A stretch of DNA of 64,000 nucleotides from Rubrivivax sp. (GCA_022842595.1 JALHPF010000025.1:26682-90681); one strand, 5' to 3'. Positions 8,760 through 18,613 are shown, numbered from the stretch's first letter. Notes: generated by a model not told the origin, from the letters alone. A program made the numbers and translations.

Positions 8760-11700
8760 TCAGTTGGGCAAGGGTGCCACGAATGGCCGGGGAGCCGGCG
8801 GCCGCGGCGGCAAGGGCCGCGGCTGTTCGGCCAGGCGGCGCTGCAGGTGGTCGACGGCGGCGTCGAGCTGCGCGTCGCCGCCGGCGGCCGTGGCGCGCGG
8901 CGGGTTGTCGACCTCGATGTCGGGCTCGACGCCGCGGCCTTCGATGATCCAGCCGTCGCCGGCGACGAACTGGCCGGTCTCGGCGGCGCGCATCAGGCCG
9001 CCGTCGGCCAGCCGGTTGCTGTCGCTCAGCCACACACCCGCGCCGGCCGTGCGCCGGCCGATGAGCGCGCCCAGACCCAGGCGCTTCACGCCTTCGGCGA
9101 AGGTCTCGCCGTCGGAATAGGTGTTCTCGTCGACGAGCACGGCCAGGTGGCCGCGAAAGCTCTGCTGCATGTTGCCCACCGGCGGCGCGCCTTCCGGGAA
9201 GCGCCGGTGCCAGAAGGCCCAGGTGCGGCGCAGCAGCTTTTCGATGATCCAGCTGTCGATGCTGCCGCCGTTGTTGCCACGCACGTCGATGACGAGCGCT
9301 TCGCGGTCGAGCTGGGCGTAGAACTCGCGGGCGAAGGTGGCGATGTCGCCACCGCCCATCGCACGCAGGCGCAGGTAGCCCACGCGGCCCTGGCTGCGCG
9401 CCGCCGCGCGTTCGCGGTTGCCGGCTTCCCAGTCACCCGTGCGCAGCTGGGTTTCACGCTGTGCGGCCACGGGTTGCAGCACGACGCGGCGTTCGGCCGC
9501 GCCGGCGCGGGCCGGCTTCACCACCAGCAGCACCTGGCGGCCGGCCTGGCCGCGCAGCAGTTCGGCCAGGTCGGCCAGGTTCGCCAACGAGCGGCCGTTC
9601 AGCTGCGTGATGACGTCGCCCGGCTGCACGCCCACGGCCACCAAGGGCGAGGCTTCGGACGGCAGCTCGGGGTCGCTGCGGTAGATATGCTCGACGCGGA
9701 AGCCTTCGGCCACACGCTGCAGACGCGCGCCCAGGCCGGCGCTGACGATGTCGTCGGGGCCGCGGCGCAGGTCGCTGGTGAAGACCTGGCTGTGCAGCAG
9801 GCTCAGCTCGTTCACCATCTGCGCCAGCAGTTCGTTGAGCTCGCCGCGCTCGGCCACGCGTGGCAGCAGCGTGGCGTACTGGCGGCGCTTGGCGGCCCAG
9901 TCGACGCCATGCATGCCGGCGTCGAAGAAGTGGTCGCGGTGCAGCCGCCAGGCGTCGTTGAACATCTGCCGCCACTCGGCGGCGGGCTCGGTGGCCAGCG
10001 GTGCATCGGCCCAGCGCACCTGGCTGCGCGCCAGCACCGCGACGTCGGCCGGGGCCTTGGCGGCGGCGTCCAGCAGCTGCACGTCGCCCGGCTGCGGGCC
10101 GCTGGCGGCGCGACGCTGCAGCAGCAGGCGCTTGCCGTCGGGGCTGAGGTCGAAGTCCTGCACGTCGGCCGCGAACAGCTCGGGCGGTGTGCCCAGGTTG
10201 TCGATGGCCACGGTGCGCAGGCTGGTGCGGCGTTCGGGCGTGCTGTCGGCTTCCAGCAGATACAGGCGCTTGCCGTCGCTGCGCAGCCGCGTGAAGTTGG
10301 CGCCGGGCAAGGGCACTTCGAACAGGCGCGTGGCCAGGCCTTCGAGCTGGATCGGCGGCACCTTGGGGGCGGGTGCCGGTTTGGCGGCAGGCTTCGCCGG
10401 GGCCGGGGCGGGCGCGCTGGCGGCCGAAGGCGCCGATGCTGCCGCGGCAGCCGCGGCCGCACCTGCAGCAGGCGGCTCGGGAGTGGCTGGCTGCAGCTCG
10501 TCGGCCGGCAGGAAGGGCCAGCGTTGGCCGTCCTGCAGGGCCAGCGCATAGACGCGCGTGCGCCGGTCGAAGTAGGGCCCGAGGTTGCGGTCACCCCAGG
10601 GTGAACCGTTCAGCGACGCGAAGTGCCGGTCCGACAGGAAGTACAGCCAGCGCCCGTCGGGCGTGAACGCCGGGGAAGTGCTGTCGTAACGGTCGCTGGT
10701 CAGCGCCAGCGTGCGCTGGCTGGCCAGCTGGTACAGGAACAGCCGGTCGCGGTTGGCATCGCCTTCGGGGCGCACGAAGACCAGGGCCTGGCTGTCGGGC
10801 GACCAGGCCAGCACCGGCGCAACGGCCGCGCCCCTGGCGCTGTCGATGAGCTGACTGTCACGCCCGCCCGTGGCTGGCAGTGCGGGCGCCAGCGGTGTCA
10901 GCCAGAGGCGGCCGGCACGGTCGCCATGCGCCAGCCAGCGGCCGTCGGGCGACGGAAACAGCGCCAGCCGGCGCGCGGTGGTGCCGCGCGTCACCTGCAC
11001 CGGGCTGCCGCTGCCGTCGGCGTTGAAGCGCCAGACCTCGGTTTCCGCCAGTTCCCCTGCCGCCAGGCCGGCTGGCGCGATGTCGCACAGCGCATACACC
11101 TGCCGGCTGTCGTGGCTGAACACGGCCTCGCGGCAGCGGGTGTCGGCCGGCACCGCCAGTTCGGCGCGGCGCAGCGGGCCCGTGCCCTGGGTGGCCACAC
11201 GGCCGCGCAGGCTGAGCGCCACCCGCTGGCCATCGGGCGCCAACGTGACCGATGTCGGGAAGCTCTGGGCCCGGCCCACCCAGCGCTGGCGCTGGTGGTC
11301 GGCGTCGCCGCCGAGCGTGATGTCGATGCGCCGCCCGGGGCTGCCTGGGGCGTCGCCGGCCAGGTCCAGCAGCCAGAGGTCGGCGCCCAGCGCATAGACC
11401 ACGCGGCTGCCGTCGATGGCCGCGCTGCGCAGGTCCCAGTCGCGGTGGCGGGTGTGCTGGCGCAGGTCGCCGCCACTGGCGTCCACGCTCCACAGGTTGT
11501 TGCGGCCGTCGCGGTCGGACACGAAGGCCACGCGCAGGCCCTGGGGCGTGGCGTAGGGCATCGGCTGGCTGCTGCCGGCGTCGGCGGGCAGCAGCGGCTG
11601 GGCTTCGGCGCTGGCGGCCAGCGCCAGGCGCCAGATACGCGGCATCTGGCCGCCGCGGTAGCCGCGCGAGTTGTCGCCGCGCAGACCGCCGCGCGTGAAG

Positions 11701-12206
11701 TAGAGCGTGGCGCCGTCGGCGCTGATGGCGCCGTCGCTGGCCTGGCCCACCGGCAGCATGCGCTGCTGGCCGGTCTGCGCGTTCAATGCAAAGAGCTGGG
11801 TGACGGGTTCGCCACGCAGCGAAGGTGCCGTCACCAGCACTTCACCGGCGGGTGTGTAGCCCAGCACCCGCGGGCTCTGGCCAGACCAGGTCAGCCGCTG
11901 CGGCAGGCCGCCAGCCAGCGGCATCTGGTAAGCCTCGGTGGCGCGCTCGTAGGACCCGGTGAATGCCAGCCAGCGGCCGTCGGGCGAGATGGCGGGGCGG
12001 GTTTCCAGGTCGGGGTGGGTGGTGATGCGCTCGGCGCGGCCACCGGCCGCAGCCACGCGCCACAGGTCGCCTTCGGCCGTGAACACCACGGTGTCGCCGC
12101 GCAGCGCCGGCGTGCGGTAGAAGCCTTCACGCGCAGCCGCCGGCAAAGCCACCGTGGCCAGCGACAGCAGTGCGCAGGCCGCTGCGGCCCATGTCGTCGA
12201 ACTCAT
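8760..12206 (-). CDS. Tricorn-like S41 serine protease, exported
   Basis: A 1148-residue protein with a signal peptide (MSSTTWAAAACALLSLATVALPAAA) followed by two beta-propeller-like repeat regions rich in ISPDGRWLAF/FTPDGRWLYF motifs. A Pro/Ala linker near 600-640, the tricorn core (DAGMHGVDWAAKRRQY), a PDZ domain (VAVGVQPGDVITQLNGRSL) and an S41 catalytic domain follow. The nucleophile region reads DVRGNNGGSIDSWIIEKL and the acidic region SDGETFAEGVK. Archaeal tricorn uses an adjacent Ser-His pair; here the position reads LSLLHSQVF, keeping His but not the Ser. Likely a periplasmic peptidase. The open frame continues upstream of 12206, but only this ATG precedes a signal peptide. Confidence 0.88.
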   Translation of the reverse strand: MSSTTWAAAACALLSLATVALPAAAREGFYRTPALRGDTVVFTAEGDLWRVAAAGGRAERITTHPDLETRPAISPDGRWLAFTGSYERATEAYQMPLAGGLPQRLTWSGQSPRVLGYTPAGEVLVTAPSLRGEPVTQLFALNAQTGQQRMLPVGQASDGAISADGATLYFTRGGLRGDNSRGYRGGQMPRIWRLALAASAEAQPLLPADAGSSQPMPYATPQGLRVAFVSDRDGRNNLWSVDASGGDLRQHTRHRDWDLRSAAIDGSRVVYALGADLWLLDLAGDAPGSPGRRIDITLGGDADHQRQRWVGRAQSFPTSVTLAPDGQRVALSLRGRVATQGTGPLRRAELAVPADTRCREAVFSHDSRQVYALCDIAPAGLAAGELAETEVWRFNADGSGSPVQVTRGTTARRLALFPSPDGRWLAHGDRAGRLWLTPLAPALPATGGRDSQLIDSARGAAVAPVLAWSPDSQALVFVRPEGDANRDRLFLYQLASQRTLALTSDRYDSTSPAFTPDGRWLYFLSDRHFASLNGSPWGDRNLGPYFDRRTRVYALALQDGQRWPFLPADELQPATPEPPAAGAAAAAAAASAPSAASAPAPAPAKPAAKPAPAPKVPPIQLEGLATRLFEVPLPGANFTRLRSDGKRLYLLEADSTPERRTSLRTVAIDNLGTPPELFAADVQDFDLSPDGKRLLLQRRAASGPQPGDVQLLDAAAKAPADVAVLARSQVRWADAPLATEPAAEWRQMFNDAWRLHRDHFFDAGMHGVDWAAKRRQYATLLPRVAERGELNELLAQMVNELSLLHSQVFTSDLRRGPDDIVSAGLGARLQRVAEGFRVEHIYRSDPELPSEASPLVAVGVQPGDVITQLNGRSLANLADLAELLRGQAGRQVLLVVKPARAGAAERRVVLQPVAAQRETQLRTGDWEAGNRERAAARSQGRVGYLRLRAMGGGDIATFAREFYAQLDREALVIDVRGNNGGSIDSWIIEKLLRRTWAFWHRRFPEGAPPVGNMQQSFRGHLAVLVDENTYSDGETFAEGVKRLGLGALIGRRTAGAGVWLSDSNRLADGGLMRAAETGQFVAGDGWIIEGRGVEPDIEVDNPPRATAAGGDAQLDAAVDHLQRRLAEQPRPLPPRPPAPRPFVAPLPN

Positions 12207-12238
12207 GTGAAAGCCTTGTGGGAGTGGCGGGCGGCGCT

Positions 12239-12727
12239 TCAGCTGGCACGCGTGGCCGCACGCGTCACGAGCACGGTGCCGCGCCCCACCACGCAGGGCC
12301 GCCCGGCGACGCTGGCGGTGCCGTCGAGGTGACCGATGAAGCCGCCGCGCTTGCTGTTTCGTTCGATATCGCTGACGCGCCACTGGATGGCGATGTCCTG
12401 CTCGGCGAACACCGGCGCGCGGAAGGCGAAGTTGAAGTTCAGGCACAGCACCTCGCGCGCGACGCCATCGTCGCGGCGGCTGAAGTGCGTGGCCACCACG
12501 CCCATCATCTGGCTGGCCGTCTGCTGGCCGCTGGCGATGATCTCGCCGAAGCTGGCACGTTCTGCTGCCTGCCGGTCGTGGTGCAGCGGGTTGGCGTCGC
12601 CGGTCAGCCGCGCGAACTGCACGATCTGTTCGCGCGTGTAGCGCACCTGGGCCAGGAAAGATTCACCCGGGCGGATGAGCGGTGTGTCGGGAATGTCTTC
12701 TGCGAGCATAGGCATGAGGTTGACCAT
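12239..12727 (-). CDS. MaoC-like hot-dog hydratase
   Basis: A 162-residue single hot-dog domain protein. The hydratase motif appears as FARLTGDANPLHHDRQAAERASFGEIIASG (about residues 39-68), matching the D-x(4)-H pattern of MaoC-type (R)-specific enoyl-CoA hydratases; the later part FRAPVFAEQDIAIQWRVSDI is also typical. These enzymes hydrate trans-2-enoyl-CoA, feeding PHA synthesis or beta-oxidation. It lies 32 bp upstream of the tricorn-like gene and downstream of the exporter gene on the same strand. An internal ATG at codon 6 is an alternative start. Confidence 0.8.
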   Translation of the reverse strand: MVNLMPMLAEDIPDTPLIRPGESFLAQVRYTREQIVQFARLTGDANPLHHDRQAAERASFGEIIASGQQTASQMMGVVATHFSRRDDGVAREVLCLNFNFAFRAPVFAEQDIAIQWRVSDIERNSKRGGFIGHLDGTASVAGRPCVVGRGTVLVTRAATRAS

Positions 12728-12790
12728 CGGTACTGCTGTGGGAACCTTCGGCCAGCGCGCCAGCGCAGGGCGCGGCGGGCCAGCGAATCG

Positions 12791-13492
12791 TCAGGCGGCC
12801 ACCGTCTTGCTGGCGGCCACGCGCCAGGCCAGCACCATGAAAAGCGTTCCTCCCAGGGCATTGGCCATGCGCTGCACAGATTGTGGAGTCTGCCAGCGCC
12901 GCAGGCGCCCTGCCAACACCACCACCATGAACAGGAAGGCGGTGCTCTGCAGCACGAACCAGGCGCCGAGCAGCAGGAAACCGACCATGCGGCTGCCACC
13001 GGCCTGCGGCAGGGAAGGCGGCAGGAAGGGCGGCAGGAACACCAGGAAGAACAAGGCCACCTTGGGGTTGAGCAGGTTCGTGAGCAGGCCGCGGCGGAAC
13101 TCGGCGCGCAGGCTGGGCGACTGGCCCGACACAGGCACTGCCGGGCTCGCAGGCACGCCGTCGACCCCCCATGACCGAGTGGCCGCGGGCTGCCAGGCCT
13201 GCCGCCAGAGGCCAAAGCCCAGCCACGCCAGGTAGGCCGCGCCGGCCCACTGCAGGGCCAGCAGGCCGCCCGGCACCAGCGCCAGCCAGGTGGCCAGGCC
13301 GAACGCCGCGGCCAGTGCGTGCACCACACAACCGGCGTTGATGCCCAGCGCCGTGGCCAGGCCGGCGCGCGGGCCGTGCGCAAGGGTGCGGCTGAGTGTC
13401 AGCAGCAGGTCGACACCCGGCGTGGCGTTGAGCACCAGCACTGCGAGCGCAAACGCGGCGGCCTGGGCCGGGCCGGGCAGCAGGTCGGTCAA
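12791..13492 (-). CDS. LysE/RhtB-family amino-acid exporter
   Basis: About 233 residues from the proposed TTG start, with six predicted membrane helices. The family signature near the N-terminus reads FALAVLVLNATPGVDLLLTLSRTLAHGPRAGLATALGI, and the mid-part FRRGLLTNLLNPKVALFFLVFLPPF is diagnostic of LysE/RhtB (GxxxNLxNPKxxLFFL). The frame is open to 13651, but the extension lies inside the thiolase gene and is Arg/Ser-rich. The TTG about 10 bp after the thiolase stop gives a normal family length (200-230). Substrate unknown. Confidence 0.82.
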   Translation of the reverse strand: MTDLLPGPAQAAAFALAVLVLNATPGVDLLLTLSRTLAHGPRAGLATALGINAGCVVHALAAAFGLATWLALVPGGLLALQWAGAAYLAWLGFGLWRQAWQPAATRSWGVDGVPASPAVPVSGQSPSLRAEFRRGLLTNLLNPKVALFFLVFLPPFLPPSLPQAGGSRMVGFLLLGAWFVLQSTAFLFMVVVLAGRLRRWQTPQSVQRMANALGGTLFMVLAWRVAASKTVAA

Positions 13493-13502
13493 GCGGCGCG
13501 GC

Positions 13503-14681
13503 TCACAGCAGTTCGACGGCCAGCGCGGTCGCCTCGCCGCCGCCGATGCACAGCGCCGCCATGCCGCGCCGCTTGCCCTGCTTGCGCAATGCGCCGAGCA
13601 GCGTGACGACGATACGGGCACCGCTGGCACCGATGGGGTGGCCCAGAGCACAGGCGCCGCCGTGCACGTTGACGATCTCGTGCGGCAGCTTGAATTCGCT
13701 CATCGCCGCCATCGTCACCGCCGCGAAGGCTTCGTTGACTTCCCACAGGTCCACCTGACCGGGCTGCCAGCCGGCCTTCTTCAGTGCCTTGTCGATGGCG
13801 CCGGCCGGCGCCGTGCTGAACCACTCGGGCGCCTGCGCGTGAACCGCATGGGCGACGATGCGGGCGATCGGCTTCAGGCCCATCTGCGCGGCCGTGCTCT
13901 CGCGCACCATCACCAGGGCGGCGGCGCCGTCGCTGATGCTGCTGGCATTGGCCGCGGTGATGGTGCCGTCCTTCTTGAACGCGGGCTTCAGGCCCGGGAT
14001 CTTGTCGAGCTTGGCCTTGAAGGGCTGCTCGTCGAACTTCACCACGGTCTCGCCGCCCCGGCCTTGAAGGGTGACGGGCGCCATTTCCCAGTCGAAGCTG
14101 CCGTCCTCGTTGGCCTGCCTGCTGCGTGTGGTGCTGGCGATGGCAAAGGCGTCCTGCGCCTCGCGCGTGAACTGGTACTTGGCCACGCATTGTTCGGCGA
14201 AGACGCCCATCGCCTTGCCCTTCTCGTAGGCATCTTCCAGCCCGTCCATGGCCATGTGGTCGAACATCTGCGCAGTGCCGTACTTCACGCCCTTGCGCGC
14301 GAACATCAGGTGCGGGGCGTTGGTCATGCTTTCCATGCCACCGGCGACCAGGGCGCTGGCGCTGCCTGCGGCCAGCATGTCGTGCGCGAACATCATGGCG
14401 CGCATGCCGCTGCCGCACATCTTCGTCAGCGTGACGGCGCCCACGCTGTCGGGCAGGCCGGCGCGGCGCATCGCCTGGCGGGCGGGGGCCTGGCCCTGGC
14501 CGGCCATCAGGCAGTTGCCCAGCAGCACCTCGTCGAAAGCGTCGCCGGGGATGCCGGAACGTTCGACGACCGCCTTCACGGCCACGGCGCCCAGTTCCCA
14601 GGCCTGCAGGCCGGCGAAGTCGCCGAGCAAGCCGCCGATGGGCGTGCGCGCAGCAGAAACGATGACGATGGATTCAGCCAT
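13503..14681 (-). CDS. Acetyl-CoA acetyltransferase (thiolase)
   Basis: A 392-residue thiolase, the standard length. The acyl-accepting cysteine is in TKMCGSGMRAMM (about residue 89), the base histidine in GGACALGHPIGASGAR (about 350), and the second cysteine in ALCIGGGEATALAVE near the C-terminus. The EVNEAFA motif precedes them. It catalyses condensation of two acetyl-CoA or thiolysis of acetoacetyl-CoA. No phaB or phaC is adjacent, so a phaA versus atoB label cannot be decided. It is flanked by aceK and the exporter gene with gaps of 32 and about 10 bp. Confidence 0.92.
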   Translation of the reverse strand: MAESIVIVSAARTPIGGLLGDFAGLQAWELGAVAVKAVVERSGIPGDAFDEVLLGNCLMAGQGQAPARQAMRRAGLPDSVGAVTLTKMCGSGMRAMMFAHDMLAAGSASALVAGGMESMTNAPHLMFARKGVKYGTAQMFDHMAMDGLEDAYEKGKAMGVFAEQCVAKYQFTREAQDAFAIASTTRSRQANEDGSFDWEMAPVTLQGRGGETVVKFDEQPFKAKLDKIPGLKPAFKKDGTITAANASSISDGAAALVMVRESTAAQMGLKPIARIVAHAVHAQAPEWFSTAPAGAIDKALKKAGWQPGQVDLWEVNEAFAAVTMAAMSEFKLPHEIVNVHGGACALGHPIGASGARIVVTLLGALRKQGKRRGMAALCIGGGEATALAVELL

Positions 14682-14713
14682 GGTGGGCTCCTTTCGGGGG
14701 TGCGGTGATCGCT

Positions 14714-16516
14714 TCAGGCAGCACGGCCTGCCAGCCTGCGCTGGTTGATGAAGCGCTTGTGGGGTTCGTAGGGAAAGACATCGTGCACGTGGCCGGCGGC
14801 GATGCGTTCCTTGTGGCTCTGCCAGAAGCCGGCGTCAAGCAGGTCGGCATGGTGGGCCATGAAGGTTTCGCGCACCTGCGGATTGCCCAGCAGGAAGGGG
14901 CCGAAGGTTTCCGGGAACACGTCTTTCGGGCCCACCGAATACCAGACCTCACCGCTCATCTCGTCTTCCTCGTTGCGTGGCGTGGGCACGCGGCGGAAGT
15001 TGCAGTCGGTGATGTATTCGATCTCGTCGTAGTCGTAGAACACCACCTTGCCATGGCGGGTGACGCCGAAGTTCTTCCACAGCATGTCGCCGGGGAAGAT
15101 GTTGGCGGCCACCAGGTCCTTGATGGCGTTGCCGTATTCCTGCACCGCATGGGCCATCTGCTCGGGCGTGGCTTCCTGCAGGTACATGTTCAGCGGGATC
15201 ATGCGCCGCTCGATGTAGAGGTGCTTGATGAGGATCATCTCGGCGCCGTCCTGGGTGCCGAATTCCAGCAGGCTGGGGCAGAACTTCTGCAGCTCGGCGA
15301 TGAGCTCATCCTCGAAACGGTGGCGCGGGAAGGCCACCGTGCTGTATTCCAGCGTGTCGGCCATGCGGCCCACGCGGTCGTGCTGCTTCACCAGCAGGTA
15401 CTTGCCCTTGATCTGCTCGCGCGTGGTGTCCTTCGGCGGCGGGTAGAAGTCCTTGATCACCTTGAACACGTACGGGAACGAGGGCAGGTCGAACACCAGC
15501 ATCACCATGCCCTTGATGCCGGGCGCGATGCGGAACTTGTCCGACGAATGGCGCAGGTGGGCCAGGAAGTCGCGGTAGAACAGGTTCTTGCCGTGCTTCT
15601 GCAGGCCCAGGCTGTTGTAGAGCTCGGCGCGCGGCTTGCGCGGCATCAGGCTGCGCAGGAACTGCACCGTGGCCGACGGGATTTCCATGTCGACCATGAA
15701 GTAGGCACGGGCGTAGCTGAAGATCATCAGCAGCTCGTCCTCGCCGAACAGTGCGGCGTCGATGGCCAGGGGGCCAGGGCCGGCGCGGCCCGCCTGCTCG
15801 ACATGCACGATGGGCAGCGCAAACGGCGTCTCGGTGAAGCCGTTGATGATCTTGCCGACCACGTAGGCGCCCTTGTTCCGGTAGAAAAGGCTCGACAGCA
15901 CCTGGATCTGGAAGTTGGGGCGCGGCCTGAAGCCGCCAAGCTCGGCGCCCATCGCCTCGACCACCTGGGCCACGTCGCGGTCCAGGTCCTCGAACGGCAG
16001 CGCCAGCTGGAAATTGTTGACCAGGCGCAGCCAGGTCTCGTGCAGGTTGGCCTGGCTCGGGTAGTAGGCGCGGTAGGTGGGCATCGAGGCCGGGGCGTCG
16101 TTCTCGATGTACTCGGTGCTGACGGCAGGGCGTACGAAGATGAAGTCGTTGTTGTAATAGCTGCGGTCGAGCACCTTCGACGTGACCGAATTGAAGAAGG
16201 TCTCGGCCAGTTCAGGCTGGTGGTGGTTCGTCAGCAGGCCGATGTAGTGCAGCTTGGCCTGCTGCCAGCTGTCCTGCGAAAGCTCGGCCACCTTGAATTC
16301 GGTGCGCAGGCGTTCCACGGCCTCGTTCACGCGCAGGTCGTAGAAGTCGATGCGGGCGCGCTGCGCCGTCTGTTGGCCGGCCCAGTCGGCGGCTTCGAAG
16401 CGCTGCTTGGCGGCGGCGCTGGTGGCGCGGAACAGGCGGTAATGGCGGTCGAAGCCGTCGCGCAGGGCCTGCGCGATGTCGAAGGCGCGGCTGTCGGTCA
16501 GGCGGTTCGGGAACAT
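14714..16516 (-). CDS. aceK: Isocitrate dehydrogenase kinase/phosphatase
   Basis: A 600-residue bifunctional regulator that phosphorylates and inactivates isocitrate dehydrogenase to route carbon into the glyoxylate shunt, and reverses this. The N-terminal helical regulatory domain starts [29 protein letters not shown]. The kinase-like part carries [24 protein letters not shown] with the ATP-contacting lysine, and [28 protein letters not shown], equivalent to the catalytic and metal-binding loops. Length fits the family (575-610). No aceA/aceB gene is in the window. Confidence 0.95.
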   Translation of the reverse strand: MFPNRLTDSRAFDIAQALRDGFDRHYRLFRATSAAAKQRFEAADWAGQQTAQRARIDFYDLRVNEAVERLRTEFKVAELSQDSWQQAKLHYIGLLTNHHQPELAETFFNSVTSKVLDRSYYNNDFIFVRPAVSTEYIENDAPASMPTYRAYYPSQANLHETWLRLVNNFQLALPFEDLDRDVAQVVEAMGAELGGFRPRPNFQIQVLSSLFYRNKGAYVVGKIINGFTETPFALPIVHVEQAGRAGPGPLAIDAALFGEDELLMIFSYARAYFMVDMEIPSATVQFLRSLMPRKPRAELYNSLGLQKHGKNLFYRDFLAHLRHSSDKFRIAPGIKGMVMLVFDLPSFPYVFKVIKDFYPPPKDTTREQIKGKYLLVKQHDRVGRMADTLEYSTVAFPRHRFEDELIAELQKFCPSLLEFGTQDGAEMILIKHLYIERRMIPLNMYLQEATPEQMAHAVQEYGNAIKDLVAANIFPGDMLWKNFGVTRHGKVVFYDYDEIEYITDCNFRRVPTPRNEEDEMSGEVWYSVGPKDVFPETFGPFLLGNPQVRETFMAHHADLLDAGFWQSHKERIAAGHVHDVFPYEPHKRFINQRRLAGRAA

Positions 16517-16523
16517 CGGAGCC

Positions 16524-17216
16524 TCAGGCGCTGACGCTGACGCCGCGCTCGATGTGCTGACCGTGGCGTGCGTGGATGCCGGCCAGCGCCACCTGGTACG
16601 CGGGTTCCACGTCGCCCCAGCTCGCCACCGTCATCTTCAGGTCCTCCAGCAGACCATTGTGCAAGCCGTAGACCCAGCCATGCACCACCACTGTCTGCCT
16701 GCGCGACCAGGCGTCCTGCAGCACGGTGGTCTGGCAGACGTTGTAGGCCTGCTCCAGCACGTTCAGTTCGCACAGCGCCTTCATGCGGGTCTCGTCGTCG
16801 GCCAGGGTATCGAGGAAGGGTCGGTGCTGGTTGCGCACGTCGGTCACGTGGCGCAGCCAGTTGTCGGCGATGCCGATGCGCAGGTCGAGCAGCGCAGCTC
16901 GCACGCCGCCGCAGCCGAAATGGCCGACCACCATCACATGCCGTACCTTCAGGGCGTCGACGGCGAACTGCATCACCGACAGCGCATTCAGGTCGCCATG
17001 CGCCACCACGTTGGCGACATTGCGGTGAACGAACACATCGCCCGGCAGCAGACCCAGGATCTCGTTGGCAGGCACGCGGCTGTCGCTGCAGCCGATCCAC
17101 AGGTATTGCGGTGTCTGCTGGCTGAGCAGGCGTGTGAAGAAGCCCGGGTCGCGGGCTTCGGTGGCGGCGGCCCAGCGGCGATTGCCTTCGAAGAGTTCGG
17201 TGAGGGCGTGGCTCAT
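16524..17216 (-). CDS. can: Beta-class carbonic anhydrase
   Basis: A 230-residue cytosolic zinc enzyme interconverting CO2 and bicarbonate. The zinc and catalytic motifs are [12 protein letters not shown] (Cys plus the Asp-Arg dyad, about residues 42-53) and [14 protein letters not shown] (His and Cys ligands, about 96-109). The last 30 residues ([19 protein letters not shown]) are typical of the Can/CynT2 group. It is the first gene of the long minus-strand run, 7 bp upstream of aceK; both relate to carboxylation and central carbon flow. Confidence 0.93.
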   Translation of the reverse strand: MSHALTELFEGNRRWAAATEARDPGFFTRLLSQQTPQYLWIGCSDSRVPANEILGLLPGDVFVHRNVANVVAHGDLNALSVMQFAVDALKVRHVMVVGHFGCGGVRAALLDLRIGIADNWLRHVTDVRNQHRPFLDTLADDETRMKALCELNVLEQAYNVCQTTVLQDAWSRRQTVVVHGWVYGLHNGLLEDLKMTVASWGDVEPAYQVALAGIHARHGQHIERGVSVSA

Positions 17217-17279
17217 GGGCGTTTGATTCGGCGGCAGACCATCAGTTTACGGCCCACCTGCACGCATAAACTGCAACCA

Positions 17280-17771
17280 ATGAGACCCGACCCCGACCGG
17301 CTGGCCGCGCTGCGCCGCCTGATGATCCTGGACTCGCAGCCCGAAAAGGCCTACGAGGACATCACCCGGCTGCTGGCCACCACGCTGGCCGTGCCGATCA
17401 GCATGGTCAGCCTGCTGGACGAAGACCGCGACTGGTTCAAGGCCTGCGTGGGCCTGCCGTTGCAGCAGTCGCCGGCGTCGACCTCCTTCTGCGAGGCCTT
17501 CTTCGACATCGGCGAAGAGCTCATCCTCGTCGAGGACACCCTGCTCGACGAGCGCTTCAAGACGCACCCGCTGGTCCTGGGCGCGCCGCACATCCGCTTC
17601 TATGCGGCGGCACGGCTGGTGGTCGATGGGCAGACCGTGGGCACGCTGTGCGCCTACGACACGCAGCCGCGCCAGCTGCAGCCCGAACAGGTGGCTGAAT
17701 TGCAGACCCTGACGCGGGCGGTGGTGGCCTTGCTGAACCAGCGCGCGGCGGGCAGGGGCCCCCAGCCGTAG
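17280..17771 (+). CDS. GAF-domain protein
   Basis: A 163-residue protein made of one GAF domain. The start MRPDPDRLAALRRLMILDSQPEKAYEDITRLLATTLAVPISMVSLLDEDRDWFKA and the SFCEAFFDIGEELILVEDTLLDERF section are characteristic of stand-alone GAF sensors, often found N-terminal to diguanylate cyclases. No output domain is present. The ATG at 17280 follows a TAAACTGC stretch and begins the domain directly; the upstream open frame belongs to the shadow of the carbonic anhydrase gene. Ligand unknown. Confidence 0.82.
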   Translation: MRPDPDRLAALRRLMILDSQPEKAYEDITRLLATTLAVPISMVSLLDEDRDWFKACVGLPLQQSPASTSFCEAFFDIGEELILVEDTLLDERFKTHPLVLGAPHIRFYAAARLVVDGQTVGTLCAYDTQPRQLQPEQVAELQTLTRAVVALLNQRAAGRGPQP

Positions 17772-17772
17772 A

Positions 17773-18027
17773 TCAGCCTGCAGGCATCTGCACGCCGTCG
17801 CGGGTGAAAACGGGACCTTCGACCAGCGCCGTGCCCTCGGGCAGCTGGTCGGCCAAGGCCCGGCCGATCAACAGCTGGCGAATGCCGTGGCGATTGCTGG
17901 CGGGACTCATCTCGATCACCCCCATGCCATTGAGTTCGAGCTTGCCGCCCAGGTCATGCCAGCGCGGGTCGTTGCAAAGCTCGGCCCAGCGCAATGCCAA
18001 GGCTTCGTGCGGGGTGACATGTCCCAT
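17773..18027 (-). pseudogene. Truncated Uma2 (DUF820) endonuclease-like remnant
   Basis: Eighty-four residues beginning MGHVTPHEALALRWAELCNDPRWHDLGGKLELNGMGVIEMSPAS match the N-terminal part of the Uma2 family (PD-(D/E)XK nuclease fold). The family is usually 180-200 residues; here translation stops right after TRDGVQMPAG, before the catalytic PDV...E...K core. The missing 3' half is replaced by the convergent GAF gene, which ends 1 bp away. It is therefore most likely a dead remnant, though a short expressed protein cannot be excluded. Confidence 0.6.
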
Positions 18028-18061
18028 TGCGGCACCTCCAATCAGACTTCTGGCCGCCAGA

Positions 18062-18613
18062 CTACCCCAACGACGGCGCGCCCTGCTCCTGGTAGGCCGC
18101 CCAGATCACCCGGTCGATCACACGCCCGGCCTTGAAGGCCGACAGCCGTTGCGTGCCCTCGTTGACGAAGCCGTTCTTCTGCAGCACCCGCATCGACGCG
18201 CCATTGCCCGCATGCACCGGCGCAAACACCCGCGTGACGTCGGGCAGCGCGAGCGCCAGCCTGTGCAAGGCAGCGACCACGGCCGTGCCCACGCCATGGC
18301 CCCAGACGGGTGGCGCCAGGAAGTAGCCGATCTCGACATTGCAGCGCAGGAAGCCGCTGCCCGGGTGGTAACCGGCACCGCCCACCGCCACGCCGTCCCG
18401 GCTGATGGCGCAGTTTTCGCCGCCGAATTCCAGGTGCCCGCGTTCCACCCAGTGCCGGGCAACGTCCGGCGTGTAGGGCTTGGGGAAGGAGTCGCTCATC
18501 CAGCGCCACACCCGGTCGTCGCCGGCCACCTGGGCCAGGGCCAGGGCATCGTCCTCCTGCCAGGCGCGCAAGCTGAAGCCGGGCAGGCCGAGCGACACGG
18601 TGGGAAAGCTCAC
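18062..18613 (-). CDS. GNAT-family N-acetyltransferase (RimJ/RimL-like)
   Basis: About 183 residues starting at a GTG that overlaps the upstream isovaleryl-CoA dehydrogenase stop by 4 bp (GTGA). The acetyl-CoA-binding motif A is seen as [21 protein letters not shown], preceded by the strand [10 protein letters not shown] and followed by [21 protein letters not shown], the RimJ/RimL-type ending. The domain start [30 protein letters not shown] is also typical. Substrate unknown; translational coupling to ivd is notable but may reflect only compaction. Confidence 0.8.
   Translation of the reverse strand: MSFPTVSLGLPGFSLRAWQEDDALALAQVAGDDRVWRWMSDSFPKPYTPDVARHWVERGHLEFGGENCAISRDGVAVGGAGYHPGSGFLRCNVEIGYFLAPPVWGHGVGTAVVAALHRLALALPDVTRVFAPVHAGNGASMRVLQKNGFVNEGTQRLSAFKAGRVIDRVIWAAYQEQGAPSLG

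Noticed and set aside
14705..16534. A 609-codon plus-strand open frame opposite aceK
   Set aside because: It is the complementary shadow of aceK, rich in His/Gln/Val/Gly with no domain pattern. The same applies to the long plus-strand frames opposite trkA, the tricorn-like gene and glyS.
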